DNA of 64,000 nt from Pseudomonadota bacterium (GTDB lineage Bacteria > Pseudomonadota > Alphaproteobacteria > Micropepsales > Micropepsaceae): positions 124,001-188,000 of the forward strand of contig JAJZDZ010000002.1 in assembly GCA_021851325.1 (NCBI GenBank). Direction: 5' to 3'. Below the pieces are notes generated by a model that made no database searches, was not told where the DNA came from, and saw nothing but the letters and a program-made list of their open reading frames with translations. This document shows, one piece after another, positions 17,665 to 27,522 of the stretch. The stretch's first letter is position 1. Each line of letters begins with the position of its first letter. The position numbers and the translations under genes are program-made.

Positions 17665-20600
17665 CTACTCAGCAGGTTGGACCGCCTGAGCCGGCCTTAG
17701 CAGCTGCGCCAGACGGTCGAGCTGCACATAGATCACCGGAGTGATGTAAAGCGTCAGGAGCTGGCTGAGGACAAGTCCCCCGACCACCGCAAGACCGAGC
17801 GGGCGGCGGGAATTTGAGCCTTCACCGAACCCGATTGCAATCGGCAGGGTTCCCATCAGCGCCGCCATTGTCGTCATCATGATTGGCCGAAAGCGCACCA
17901 GACTGGCTTCGAAGATCGCCGCAGAGGCAGAGATCTGGGCGCTGCGCTGACGTTCCAGGGCGAAATCGATCATCATGATTGCATTCTTCTTCACGATTCC
18001 GATGAGCATGATCATGCCGACAAAGGCATAAAGGCTGAGTGGGGTATGGAACAGCCACAGCGTGATCAGTGCGCCGACCGCGGCAGCCGGCAAGCCTGAA
18101 AGAATGGTCAGGGGATGGATGAAGCTTTCGTAGAGAATGCCGAGTACGATGTAGACCACGATGATGGCGATCAGGAGCAGCAGCCCGCTTGATCCCATCG
18201 ACTGTTCAAAGGCTTTCGCCGTGCCCTGAAAGGAGCCCGAGATCGTCGGGGGCATGTGCATATGCCGGCTGATCTGATCGATCTTTGCGACCGCATAGGA
18301 TAGCGCCCTGCCCTGTGCGAGATTGAAGGACACGGTGACCGCCGGCAGTTCGCCAAGATGATTGATGGCCAGCGGCATGGAGCTCTGCGTGATCCGGGTC
18401 ACGGCGGAAAGAGGCACCAAGGTGCCGCTGCTGGAGGTGACATAGAGACGTTGCAGGGCCGAGGGATCGGTCTGGTATTTGGGCAAGAGTTCGAGAATGA
18501 CCTCGTACTCGTCGGTGGGTGCATAAATCTGCGAAATCTGTTCGCCACCGAAGGCTGCGCCAAGCGCGGTCTGGATTTGCGCCGGGGTCACGCCCAGTGC
18601 CGCCGCGCGGTCGCGCTGGATCTTGACCATCACGGTGGGATTGGACATGTCCAGATCGCTGTTGACATCGGCAAAGCCGGGGGTGCGCGAAAGGATGTCT
18701 ACCAGCCGATTGGCGTATTTGGCGAGTTGACCGAGGTTAAGACCCTCGAGCGTGTACTGATAGGTCGAGTTGGTTGCGTGTCCGCCGATGTTCAGGCTCG
18801 GCGGATTGGCGGTAAATACCTCGATGCCCGGAATCTTCGCGAACAGGGGACGCCACTGGGAAATGATATCGTCAACCGATCGCCGGCGCTGGCTGCGCGG
18901 GACGAGGTGGACAAAGATCCGACCGGTGTTAACTCCGGCACTGGACCCGCCCGAGCCCACCGCCGACATCGCGGCCATCACGGCCGGATCAGCGTTGACG
19001 ATAGCTGCCACCTTTTTCTGGTACCGGAGCATCTGATCAAAGGAGGTACCGGTCCGTGCCTTGGTAAAGATCGCGATGGCGCCGTTATCGGAGGCGGGGA
19101 TGAAATCCATCGGGATGATCCGGAACATGAAGACGGTTGCACCGATGCTCAGCAGGAAAAGCCCGAGAACCGTGCGCTGATGGCCCATGGCCCAATGGAG
19201 CGATTGGCGATAGGCGTCATGCAGGCGACTGAAGGCCGCCTCGCTGTAACGATAGAACCGGCTGGCATGCAGGCGCTCGTCCGCGCGCAGAAGGCGGCTG
19301 CAGAGCATCGGCGTCAGCGTCACCGACACGACGCCGGAAAACACGATGGCGAGGACGATCGTCACCGCAAACTCATGCAGCAGCCGACCGACAATGCCAC
19401 CCATGAACATCAATGGAATGAACACCGCCACGAGGGAGGCTGTCATGGACAGGATGGTGAAGGCGATTTCGCGCGAGCCATGGAGCGAGGCGGTATAGGG
19501 ATCTTCCCCCATCTCGATATGGCGCACGATATTTTCAAGCATGACAATGGCATCGTCGACAACAAAGCCGACCGATAGCGTCAACGCCATCAAGGACAGA
19601 TTGTCGAGGCTGAAGCCGAGATAGGACATGCCCGCGAACGTCCCGATCACGGCAATCGGCAAGGCCAGTGAGGGGATGAATGTCGCCGAGACCGAGCGCA
19701 GAAAGACGAAGATGACGAGGACAACGAGCACCGCGGCGATGCCAAGCGTCATCTGGACGTCGCGGACCGAAGCACGAATGGCCTGGCTGCGGTCAAAATG
19801 GACCATCACATGCAGTCCGGGCGGCACCTGCTTTTCGAAGCGGGGAAGAATTTTTCGGATCTCGTTGACAACCTTTATGGTGTTGGATCCGGGCTGGCGC
19901 TGGATCGCCAGCAGGATGGCAGGCTTGCCATTCTCGAAGCTCGCCTGACGGGTGTCCTGGACACTGTTGAGAACGCGGGCGACGTCTTCAATACGCACCG
20001 GCGCTCCATTGCGGTAGGCGATGATCTGGCGTGCGAATTGCCGGGCGTCGGTGAGTTGGCCATTGGCGTGGATCACGTCCGCCTGATGCGGTCCGTTAAG
20101 CGAGCCGGTCGCGGCATTGGAATTGGCATTGGCAGCGGCAGTTGCAACTTCGTTGATGCCAATGCCGCGGGCCGCCAGCTCGTCGGGATCGGCCTGAATG
20201 CGCACAGCATATTTCTGCTGGCCGTAAATATTGACCTGTGCGACGCCGTTCAGGGTTGAGAGCTGGCGGCCAAGCAGCGTCTCGGCATAGTAGTCAACCT
20301 GCGACAGGGGCATCGTCTCGGAGGAAACGGCCAGATACATGATGGCAGCGTCGGCCGGATTTTCCTTATGGATGGTCGGTGGATTGGGCATGTTATGCGG
20401 CAGGCGACCCAGCGTCGCCGATACGGCCGATTGCACGTCCTGGGCGGCCGCGTCGATGTTACGGCTTAGATCGAACTGGATGACGATCTCGGTCTGGCTC
20501 TGCGTGCTCGTCGAGGTCATCGACGAGATACCGGCGATGGTCGACAGTTCGCCTTCAAGCGGGGTCGCGACCGCACTGGCCATGGTGTCAGGATCCGCGC

Positions 20601-20757
20601 CGGGCAGGCTGGCACTGACCACGACGGTCGGGAAATCAACGTTCGGCAGGTCACTGACCGGTAGCTGGAAATAACCAAACAAACCGAAGATCACCAGCGC
20701 GACCATAAGAAGCGTGGTCATCACCGTGCGCCGGATGAATGGCTCCGAAATATTCAT
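17665..20757 (-). CDS. RND efflux permease (HAE1, MdtB/MdtC-like)
   Basis: 1030 residues, the normal length for a hydrophobe/amphiphile RND pump with 12 membrane helices and two large periplasmic loops. TM4 has VGFVVDDAIVMLENI with the proton-relay Asp pair, and TM10 has IGIVKKNAIMMIDFALERQ with the relay Lys. Similarity is highest to MdtB/MdtC/MuxB. Those pumps use two different permeases; only one is present here. The start overlaps the adaptor's stop by 4 bases (ATGA), so translation is coupled. No outer membrane factor gene is in the window; the pump must use one encoded elsewhere. Substrates are unknown. Confidence 0.93.
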   Translation of the reverse strand: MNISEPFIRRTVMTTLLMVALVIFGLFGYFQLPVSDLPNVDFPTVVVSASLPGADPDTMASAVATPLEGELSTIAGISSMTSTSTQSQTEIVIQFDLSRNIDAAAQDVQSAVSATLGRLPHNMPNPPTIHKENPADAAIMYLAVSSETMPLSQVDYYAETLLGRQLSTLNGVAQVNIYGQQKYAVRIQADPDELAARGIGINEVATAAANANSNAATGSLNGPHQADVIHANGQLTDARQFARQIIAYRNGAPVRIEDVARVLNSVQDTRQASFENGKPAILLAIQRQPGSNTIKVVNEIRKILPRFEKQVPPGLHVMVHFDRSQAIRASVRDVQMTLGIAAVLVVLVIFVFLRSVSATFIPSLALPIAVIGTFAGMSYLGFSLDNLSLMALTLSVGFVVDDAIVMLENIVRHIEMGEDPYTASLHGSREIAFTILSMTASLVAVFIPLMFMGGIVGRLLHEFAVTIVLAIVFSGVVSVTLTPMLCSRLLRADERLHASRFYRYSEAAFSRLHDAYRQSLHWAMGHQRTVLGLFLLSIGATVFMFRIIPMDFIPASDNGAIAIFTKARTGTSFDQMLRYQKKVAAIVNADPAVMAAMSAVGSGGSSAGVNTGRIFVHLVPRSQRRRSVDDIISQWRPLFAKIPGIEVFTANPPSLNIGGHATNSTYQYTLEGLNLGQLAKYANRLVDILSRTPGFADVNSDLDMSNPTVMVKIQRDRAAALGVTPAQIQTALGAAFGGEQISQIYAPTDEYEVILELLPKYQTDPSALQRLYVTSSSGTLVPLSAVTRITQSSMPLAINHLGELPAVTVSFNLAQGRALSYAVAKIDQISRHMHMPPTISGSFQGTAKAFEQSMGSSGLLLLIAIIVVYIVLGILYESFIHPLTILSGLPAAAVGALITLWLFHTPLSLYAFVGMIMLIGIVKKNAIMMIDFALERQRSAQISASAAIFEASLVRFRPIMMTTMAALMGTLPIAIGFGEGSNSRRPLGLAVVGGLVLSQLLTLYITPVIYVQLDRLAQLLRPAQAVQPAE

Positions 20758-22016
20758 GGTGCAGGCTGGCGCTTCGCCAGGCTGGTTGTTCTGACCGGAT
20801 GATGGCGGCTTGTCGCGGCCGCAACGCTGGCAGGCCGCCAGACCTCGACCTTCTGGAGCGGAACCACCCGTAATTGTCCAACCGTGATCACCCGCATACC
20901 CGGGGGCAGCCCGCCCCGAACCGCTGCCAGGGTGCCGTTGTCATAACGGAGCCGCACCGCAATCTTGTGGGCGATGTGGGCGCGATCAAGCGCATAGACG
21001 TAATGGCCGTCAGGACCGATGTTGATGGCCGCGCTCGGCACCACCGTGGCGTCTTTGAGCTGGCGTAACACGACACGCACATCAACCAGTTCGCCGGGCA
21101 CGAGCGCTCCGTCGCGATTGGCAAATGTGGCTCTGAGCTCGATCGTGCCCGTCTGACCACTGACCTGGTTGCCGATAAAATCGACGGGCGCCGATCTTAC
21201 CCGCTTGCTGCCATGTGGGCTGATTTCGGCCACCAGACGGTGTCGGGCCATCTGCTGCTCGATGCGGGGCAGATCGGACTGCGGCAGAAAAAATGACACC
21301 TTGATCGGCTTGATCTGGGTCACCACCACGAGCGGGTTGGTGTCGTTGGCCTTCACGAGATTACCGGGCTGGATCAGGATGGGACCGGTCCGGCCGGTGA
21401 TCGGCGAGCGGATCGTGGCATAGTCGAGATTGAGCCTGGCGATGGCGACTGCCGCCCGATCGGCATCGACCGTCCCTGCGAGGGCCCCGGCCTGAGCGAC
21501 ATACTGGTCACGCTGCTGGGCCGAAATCGCGTTCTGGGCAAAAAGCAGGTCATAGCGGCGGGCATCGCGTCTGGCTGCGACAAGCTGGGCCTGGTCTCGC
21601 GCCAGATCGGCCTGAGCCTGCTGGAGCGCGGCCTCAAAGGGGCGTTTGTCCAGTTCGAAGAGTATGTGGCCCTTGCGGACAACCTGGCCCTCCTTGAAGT
21701 CGGCCCGCAGCAGCTGCCCGGCAACCTGGGAGGTCACATTGACGGTGGCAGCGGCAAGGACGGTCCCAATGGTGTGCGCCCGCACCTTGAGGCTTCGGGT
21801 CTTGACCCGTCCGACTTCAACCGGCGGCGGTCTCGTCACACCGCCCTTTCCCTGGGATGCGGTCAGTGTGTGCACCAGCAGACCGACCGTGATCGCGGCC
21901 AGCACGCCCAGAATCACCCGTGGCCGGCGATAAGACGGCCGGACCGCGGGCTCCACGGTGCGGGGGCGGGCAGCTGGAAGGGCCTCAAGGTGAGGTAATT
22001 TAAGTGGGTCCGACAT
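20754..22016 (-). CDS. RND membrane fusion protein (MdtA-like adaptor)
   Basis: 420 residues. An N-terminal cytoplasmic tail of about 30 residues is followed by one membrane helix (VILGVLAAITVGLLVHTLT, about 33-51), then lipoyl, alpha-hairpin (LQQAQADLARDQAQLVAARRD) and beta-barrel domains. It bridges the RND permease and an outer membrane channel across the periplasm. The ATG at 22016 was chosen because the 54-residue in-frame extension upstream is Cys/Arg-rich and unlike the family. First gene of the pump operon, divergent from typA. Confidence 0.9.
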   Translation of the reverse strand: MSDPLKLPHLEALPAARPRTVEPAVRPSYRRPRVILGVLAAITVGLLVHTLTASQGKGGVTRPPPVEVGRVKTRSLKVRAHTIGTVLAAATVNVTSQVAGQLLRADFKEGQVVRKGHILFELDKRPFEAALQQAQADLARDQAQLVAARRDARRYDLLFAQNAISAQQRDQYVAQAGALAGTVDADRAAVAIARLNLDYATIRSPITGRTGPILIQPGNLVKANDTNPLVVVTQIKPIKVSFFLPQSDLPRIEQQMARHRLVAEISPHGSKRVRSAPVDFIGNQVSGQTGTIELRATFANRDGALVPGELVDVRVVLRQLKDATVVPSAAINIGPDGHYVYALDRAHIAHKIAVRLRYDNGTLAAVRGGLPPGMRVITVGQLRVVPLQKVEVWRPASVAAATSRHHPVRTTSLAKRQPAP

Positions 22017-22365
22017 TGCTGTTACGGTTCGAGGGCTGGGCCGTCCGGGTGAAGACGGGGCATGGCAACAGCACCAAGCGGTCCTCCTCGTCGTCCTAAC
22101 CAGAGCTGGGCGGGGTTGCCAGCACGCCTGGCGCGTTACGGACAGATTGAGACAGAAATTGCCTCGTTTGTGACTCATTCATGATAACGCTCACCGGAAG
22201 GTGATCGGACGCATCCAGGCCACAGGATCTAGGCAGCCGTGGCTGCACGCCTCCGGCTCCGCCACCCAGGTCGGACGAAGGATGTTCGGAGGCGGGCTGA
22301 TTGCGGTAGCGGGGCCAGCCGTCTATAAGCGCCGCCGATTGCAAGCGCGAAAGCACGCTCTACCG
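22017..22365. other. Divergent intergenic region between the RND operon and typA
   Basis: No gene is supported in these 349 bases. A short hairpin (TCACC-GGAA-GGTGA) lies at about 22190-22203. The region presumably holds the promoters of both flanking transcription units, but no clear consensus promoter could be picked by eye. Confidence 0.5.
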
Positions 22366-24198
22366 ATGGAACTGCGCAACATTGCCATTATCGCCCATGT
22401 TGATCATGGCAAAACCACGCTCGTGGACCAGCTGCTGAAACAGTCGGGGTCAGTGCGCGAGAACCAGCACATGGCGGAGCGCGCGATGGATTCCAACGAT
22501 CTGGAGCGTGAGCGCGGCATCACCATCCTCGCCAAGTGTACCTCGGTGGAATGGAGCGGCGTGCGCATCAACATCGTCGACACGCCCGGCCATGCCGATT
22601 TCGGTGGCGAGGTGGAACGCATCCTTTCGATGGTGGACGGTGTGGTACTGCTGGTCGATGCCGCCGAAAGCGTCATGCCGCAGACCAAATTTGTCCTCTC
22701 CAAGGCCCTCAAGCTTGGCCTCAAACCGATCGTGGTCATCAACAAGGTGGATCGCCAGGATGCCCAGCCCGAGGAAACCCTTGAGAATATCTTCGACCTC
22801 TTCCTCGCGCTTGAAGCCAATGACGACCAGCTTGACTTTCATGTCCTTTACGCATCTGGACGTTCCGGCTGGGCAGTCGATGAGCTGTCACAGCCTCGCG
22901 AGGACCTGACCCCCCTCTTCCGCCGCATTGTCGCCGATGTTCCTCCGCCCAAACCGGTTGTGCTGGCCGGGCCGGAGCATCCGTTTCAGATGCTGGTGAC
23001 CACCATTGAATCGGATCCTTATCTCGGACGCATTCTGACCGGGCGCATTGAATCCGGCGAGATCAATGTCAACCGGGTCATCAAGGTGCTCAGTCGCGCC
23101 GGCGAGGAGCTTGAGCGGGCCCGCGCCACCAAGCTGCTGGCGTTTCGCGGCCTGGCGAGGGTACCGGTGGTTCATGCCAGTGCCGGCGACATCATCGCGA
23201 TCGCCGGCCTGCAGATCGCCACCGTGGCGGACACGCTGTGCGATGTTCAGGTCAGCACGCCCATTGCCGCTACCCCCATCGATCCACCGACGCTGGCCAT
23301 TACCCTCGCAGTCAATGATTCACCGCTGGCCGGACGTGAAGGCGACAAGGTGCAGAGCCGTGTCATCCGCGAGCGCCTGCTGCGCGAGGCCGAGGGCAAT
23401 GTTGCCATTCATCTGCGTGAAACCGGTGAGGGCACCTTCGAAGTTGCTGGTCGTGGCGAATTGCAGTTGGGCGTGCTCGTGGAAACCATGCGCCGCGAAG
23501 GTTTTGAGCTGTCGATTTCGCGACCACGGGTTCTGTTTCAGCGTGACGAGACCACCTCAGAACGGCTGGAGCCGATCGAAGAAGTCACCGTCGACGTTGA
23601 TGACCCCTATACCGGTGTCGTCATCGAGAAGGTCAGCATGCGCAAGGGCGAACTGCAGGACATGCGCCCCATGGGCGCCGGCAAGACCCGTCTGACCTTT
23701 CTGGCACCGGCGCGTGGCCTGATCGGATATCATGGGGAATTCCTGACCGATACCCGCGGCACCGGTGTGATGAACCGCATGTTCCATTCCTATGCCCCGC
23801 ACAAAGGGCCGATCGAGGGGCGCCGCAATGGCGTCCTGGTCTCCACCGGCGACGGCGAAGCGGTAGCCTATGCCCTGTGGTATCTCGAGGAACGCGGACG
23901 GCTTTTCATCGGCCCGGGCACCAAGGTCTATCAGGGCATGATCATTGGCGAGAACGCCAAAGACAATGACCTCGATGTCAATCCGCTGAAGGCCAAGCAG
24001 CTGACCAATATTCGTACCACCTCGAAGGACGAAGCGGTGCGTCTGACCCCGATCGTGCCGCTCACCCTGGAGCAGGCGATCGCCTATATCGAGGATGATG
24101 AACTGGTCGAGGTAACCCCCCAGTCTATCCGCCTGCGCAAGCGGGAACTCTTGCCGCATCTGCGCCGGCGGGCGCGTCTGGACAGCGATCAGGTCTAG
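22366..24198 (+). CDS. typA: Ribosome-associated GTPase TypA/BipA
   Basis: 610 residues, the standard TypA length. G1 is AHVDHGKTTLVDQLL, G2 the RGITI region, G3 DTPGHADFGG and G4 NKVDRQDA, followed by EF-G-like domains II, III and V and the TypA-specific C-terminal domain (from about 480; PLKAKQLTNIRTTSKDEAVRLTP is diagnostic). TypA assists 50S ribosome assembly under cold or other stress. The ATG at 22366 was chosen because MELRNIAIIAHVDHGKTT is the conserved start; the 55-residue upstream extension is not conserved. Its stop codon shares a CTAG with that of the convergent SDR gene. Confidence 0.97.
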   Translation: MELRNIAIIAHVDHGKTTLVDQLLKQSGSVRENQHMAERAMDSNDLERERGITILAKCTSVEWSGVRINIVDTPGHADFGGEVERILSMVDGVVLLVDAAESVMPQTKFVLSKALKLGLKPIVVINKVDRQDAQPEETLENIFDLFLALEANDDQLDFHVLYASGRSGWAVDELSQPREDLTPLFRRIVADVPPPKPVVLAGPEHPFQMLVTTIESDPYLGRILTGRIESGEINVNRVIKVLSRAGEELERARATKLLAFRGLARVPVVHASAGDIIAIAGLQIATVADTLCDVQVSTPIAATPIDPPTLAITLAVNDSPLAGREGDKVQSRVIRERLLREAEGNVAIHLRETGEGTFEVAGRGELQLGVLVETMRREGFELSISRPRVLFQRDETTSERLEPIEEVTVDVDDPYTGVVIEKVSMRKGELQDMRPMGAGKTRLTFLAPARGLIGYHGEFLTDTRGTGVMNRMFHSYAPHKGPIEGRRNGVLVSTGDGEAVAYALWYLEERGRLFIGPGTKVYQGMIIGENAKDNDLDVNPLKAKQLTNIRTTSKDEAVRLTPIVPLTLEQAIAYIEDDELVEVTPQSIRLRKRELLPHLRRRARLDSDQV

Positions 24199-25046
24199 AC
24201 TTTACCTGCAAGTCCCAATTGCCGGGCGATGATGCGGTCGACCAGGCGGCGGGGCAGGGTGTTGACGACGAGGTTCTGCACCGGATCAGGTGTCACCACA
24301 TAGCGCGCCTTTGGTGCGCGGACCGTCAGCGCCCGGTGCACGGCCTCACCGATGGCTTCGGCAGATAGTCCCTTTTGCCCCATGGCAAGCATGAGCGCAC
24401 GCACCTTGCGCAAGGCAGGTCCGTACGCCGTGCTTTCGTATTGCGACACATCGATGGCTTCAGCCTTATCCCAGATCGGGGTGCGCACGGCGCCGGGGGC
24501 CACCGTAATGACGTCCACACCAAAGAGCATCAGTTCGCGGCGCAGCGCCTCGCTCAGGCCCTCGAAGGCGAATTTCGAGCTGTTATAGGCTCCGACAAAC
24601 GGCGAGGCACTGGTGCCGCCAACCGAGGTGATATTGACGATGCGGCCCTTGGGGGCGGGAGCTCCAGGGGCGGCTCCGCACAGGGGCGCAAAGGCCTGGG
24701 TGACAATCAGCTGTCCAACCACGTTGACCTCGAACTGCTGGCGAAAGGCGGCAATCGGCAGATGCAGGAGTGGGCCTGGCACCGCGATCCCGGCATTGTT
24801 GACCAGCCCGAACAAAGGCGTCCCCGACAGGGCCGCCCTGACCTGCCGGGCTGCTCCTGACACTGCGGCCTCATCGGTGACATCAAAAAGCAGGGGCTCG
24901 AAGTTCGCGCCCCATTGCTCCCGCAACCGCGCCGCGTCGGCCTCTTTGCGAACGCTGCCAAAGACGCGAAAGCCTTTGCTTAGCAATACCTTGGCGCACC
25001 CCCATCCAATTCCAGTGGTCACGCCTGTCACCACGACGCTGTTCAT
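24195..25046 (-). CDS. Short-chain dehydrogenase/reductase
   Basis: 283 residues of the classical SDR family. Cofactor loop TGVTTGIGWGCA (about 7-18), NNAGIAVPG, catalytic Ser in VNITSVGG and YxxxK in YNSSKFAFEG. The arrangement resembles 17-beta-hydroxysteroid or retinol dehydrogenase-like SDRs with a C-terminal extension. The substrate is unknown. The ATG at 25046 is preceded by AGAAGG. It is convergent with typA, with the two stop codons overlapping in the palindrome CTAG at 24195-24198. It is divergent from the phosphatase gene with only 50 bases between starts. Confidence 0.88.
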   Translation of the reverse strand: MNSVVVTGVTTGIGWGCAKVLLSKGFRVFGSVRKEADAARLREQWGANFEPLLFDVTDEAAVSGAARQVRAALSGTPLFGLVNNAGIAVPGPLLHLPIAAFRQQFEVNVVGQLIVTQAFAPLCGAAPGAPAPKGRIVNITSVGGTSASPFVGAYNSSKFAFEGLSEALRRELMLFGVDVITVAPGAVRTPIWDKAEAIDVSQYESTAYGPALRKVRALMLAMGQKGLSAEAIGEAVHRALTVRAPKARYVVTPDPVQNLVVNTLPRRLVDRIIARQLGLAGKV

Positions 25047-25096
25047 GCGCCTTCTGCCCTGTTGTGTTGCTGCGGTGGCCATCCTACACCGGAGCG

Positions 25097-25897
25097 ATGG
25101 CCGTACTCGATCCTCATACGATAGAATTTGCCCAACGGCTCGCCGACCGCGCCGGCGAAGTCATCCGCCCGCTGTTTGACCGCCCGCTCGAGGTTGAAGA
25201 CAAGGCCAAGGTCGGCGCCTTTGATCCGGTGACTGCGGCTGATCGCGGTGCCGAGACCGCGCTGCGGGCACTCATCAGCGCCGAATTCCCCTCAGACGGA
25301 ATCCTCGGTGAGGAATTTGGCGAGACCCGGGGCAGCAGTGGTCGGCGCTGGGTTCTTGACCCCTTGGACGGAACACGGGCCTTCATCACCGGCCAGCTTT
25401 TGTGGGGAACGCTGATCGCACTCGAAGCGGAGGGACAGCGGGTCCTTGGCCTCATTGACCAACCTGTCCTGCGCGAACGCTTTCTGGCGGTACCTGGCCT
25501 GGCGCTGCGCATGAGCCCGGCCGGTCAAAGACCTCTGAGGGTACGCAGCTGTAACCGCCTCGCCGACGCTATCGTCACCACGACCCATCCCTTCAGCTAT
25601 TTCGATGCCGACGAGGCCAGCCGCTTCGAGCGTGTGGCGCGGGCCGCCCGCATGAGCCGCTACGGGGGTGACTGTTACGGCTATGCCCTCCTCGCAGGCG
25701 GCTACACGGATCTTGTCATCGAGGCGGCACTGCGGCCGTGGGATGTGGCTGCGCTCATTCCGGTGATCGAGCAGTCAGGGGGGGTCATCACCGACTGGCA
25801 AGGCCGGGCTCTGAGCCTGAACGGTGACTATTTTGCCGTGGTCGCGGCGGGCGACAGGCGGGTGCATGAGGAGGCACTTCGTCTATTGGCGGCCTGA
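25097..25897 (+). CDS. hisN: Histidinol-phosphatase, inositol monophosphatase family
   Basis: 266 residues. Metal-binding motifs of the lithium-sensitive phosphatase family are GILGEEFG (Glu ligands), WVLDPLDGTRAFITG, and the C-terminal LRPWDVAALIPVIEQSGG. The pattern DPLDGTRAFITG and the length are those of HisN-type histidinol-phosphate phosphatases, which complete histidine synthesis in many Alphaproteobacteria; other IMPase activities are possible. The ATG at 25097 has GGAG immediately before it. It overlaps the convergent hydrolase gene by 15 bases at the 3' end. Confidence 0.85.
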   Translation: MAVLDPHTIEFAQRLADRAGEVIRPLFDRPLEVEDKAKVGAFDPVTAADRGAETALRALISAEFPSDGILGEEFGETRGSSGRRWVLDPLDGTRAFITGQLLWGTLIALEAEGQRVLGLIDQPVLRERFLAVPGLALRMSPAGQRPLRVRSCNRLADAIVTTTHPFSYFDADEASRFERVARAARMSRYGGDCYGYALLAGGYTDLVIEAALRPWDVAALIPVIEQSGGVITDWQGRALSLNGDYFAVVAAGDRRVHEEALRLLAA

Positions 25898-26809
25898 GAG
25901 CTGCTCTGCCACGAAGGCGTCAAATGCTGCCCAGAACTGGGCGCGGATGCCGTCGCGCTCCATCAAAATTTCATGTTCGGCGTCGCTGAGCGGAATGTAG
26001 CGGGCCCTGGGCAGGCGCGCCATCAGCCTCTGGCAATCGGCACTGACCACGACCCGGTCGCTCTGAGCCCCGAAAGTCAGGAGCGGTGTGGTGAGGCCTG
26101 TGCCAAAGCCGGCCTGACGCAGGCTTGCAATCGAACGGAAGGAGGCGTCAAGCCAGCCCCAGCTGGGGCCCTTGGTCCTCAGATCAGGCGCGGCGCGGAG
26201 CAGCGCCTGGGTGCGGGCAAAACGTTGTCGATCGCGGGTCACCCTCTGGACGGCAAAGTCCATGGTGAGCGGATCCAGCGTGTCCGCGCCCCAGACCCAG
26301 TCTTGCCGGCGGCCAAGAACAGTCTGAAGCTTGCAGATGCTGCGGGCGATGACGGGGGGATAGCCTTCTGTCTGCATGCCGATCATGGGTGCAGAGAGCA
26401 CCGCAGCCTCTACCAGTGCAGGCTTGGCCTTCAGTGCACGCAGCAGGATATGACCACCCATGGAATGCGCGAGGGCAATGATGGGACCCTGACCGAGGGG
26501 GGACACCACCTGGTCCATGAACGCGGCAAGATCCGCGTCATATTGCGCAAAGTCCTCGACGTGGATCTTGAACGGATCGGCCAGAGCGCGCTGCGAGCCG
26601 CCCTGGCTGCGCCAGTCGAAGGTCGCAACCATGAAGCCGCGAGCCCGCAACTCATCGATCACCTCGGTATATTTTTCGATGAACTCTGAGAGGCCATGCA
26701 GGAGAAGGCAAAGGCCGCGGGGACGGATGGCGGGAGCGACGCCGAAGACGGCGGTACGCAACCGGCATCCGTCGCCACCCGAGATGACGCGGGTTGGAAG
26801 CGGGTCCAA
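25883..26809 (-). CDS. Alpha/beta hydrolase, S33 lysophospholipase-like
   Basis: 308 residues. LLLHGLSEFIEKYTEVIDELRARGF and FDWRSQGGS are the typical start of the serine aminopeptidase S33/monoacylglycerol lipase fold. The nucleophile is in AHSMGGHILLR (about 117), the Asp in FGAQSDRVV and the His in SDAEHEILME. No signal peptide. It likely hydrolyses lysophospholipids or monoacylglycerols. The apparent start is a TTG at 26809 without a good ribosome binding site, 8 bases after the SCP2 gene, so the start may differ. Same operon as the SCP2-domain gene. Confidence 0.82.
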   Translation of the reverse strand: MDPLPTRVISGGDGCRLRTAVFGVAPAIRPRGLCLLLHGLSEFIEKYTEVIDELRARGFMVATFDWRSQGGSQRALADPFKIHVEDFAQYDADLAAFMDQVVSPLGQGPIIALAHSMGGHILLRALKAKPALVEAAVLSAPMIGMQTEGYPPVIARSICKLQTVLGRRQDWVWGADTLDPLTMDFAVQRVTRDRQRFARTQALLRAAPDLRTKGPSWGWLDASFRSIASLRQAGFGTGLTTPLLTFGAQSDRVVVSADCQRLMARLPRARYIPLSDAEHEILMERDGIRAQFWAAFDAFVAEQLSGRQ

Positions 26810-26817
26810 TGCCTGGC

Positions 26818-27141
26818 TTAGCCGCGGGCCTTTGCCAGGACCGGTCCGAGCTTCATGGCAAGGCCCATGTCGCCGGCAACACGCAGCTTGCCCTGCATGA
26901 ACGCCGAGGTCCCGTCGAGCTCGCCCTTGACCATCTTTTCGAAGGTCTCAAGGGTCAGAGTGATGGTGCAGTCAGCCGTCTTGCCGGCGCCGTCACTGAC
27001 CGTATTGGGCGTCGACTTGCCATCGATATAGACACTGCCCGGCTCTCCAAAATCGAACTTCAAGGTACCGCCCAGGCCGGAATTGGCCCCGATGGCTCCA
27101 CCCATCTGCTGCACGATCTGCTGCACCTGCTCCGAGCTCAT
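26818..27141 (-). CDS. SCP2 sterol-binding domain protein
   Basis: 107 residues forming a single SCP2 domain: LKFDFGEPGSVYIDG, then CTITLTLETFEKMVKGELDGTSAFMQGKLRVAGDMGLAMKL, the pattern of the SCP2 lipid-binding pocket. Such free-standing domains carry acyl-CoAs or other lipids in the cytoplasm. The ATG at 27141 follows AGGAAGG. The co-oriented S33-type hydrolase 8 bases downstream suggests a shared lipid-related task. The precise ligand is not predictable. Confidence 0.87.
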   Translation of the reverse strand: MSSEQVQQIVQQMGGAIGANSGLGGTLKFDFGEPGSVYIDGKSTPNTVSDGAGKTADCTITLTLETFEKMVKGELDGTSAFMQGKLRVAGDMGLAMKLGPVLAKARG

Positions 27142-27379
27142 TAGACATCCTTCCTCAAGATGATGAGGCGCGCACGCCTCGCTGGTTAGCCTTCCCAAAC
27201 ACGGTACGCCCGAACGGCCGGCGAAGCTGTGGCCCTGGAGCCAGTTTCACCGTCAAAGATGTTCCCTTCGAACGTGCGACGGGTCGAGATATGAGCATTT
27301 GTCGCGGCGCGGCACAACTCGCTTGGCCCGACTTGGCGGGGCTATCTTGTCTCACCACGAACCCTGGCCCACCCGCACC

Positions 27380-27408
27380 CTTGAAAGCTGCCCTAGGGGT
27401 GCCTACCT
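27380..27408 (+). promoter_or_regulatory. Candidate heat-shock (RpoH) promoter of hsp20
   Basis: CTTGAAA (27380-27386), 14 bases, then GCCTACCT (27401-27408) resembles the sigma-32 consensus CTTGAAA-N14-CCCCATNT: a perfect -35 and a partial -10. It lies 115 bases before the Hsp20 start. The rest of 27142-27522 shows no gene. Confidence 0.4.
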
Positions 27409-27522
27409 CATTTGGCGTCGGCAGGTCCGAAGGGCCAATGGCCTTCGTTCACTGCCTGCATTGATGAAAGGGATCCGGCCATTTGGCGGACCCGTGCACA
27501 AGGCTTTGAGGAGGTTGTGACC

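Noticed and set aside
22201-22365. N-terminal extension of typA
   Set aside because: The extra 55 residues are not conserved in TypA; the family begins at the ATG at 22366.
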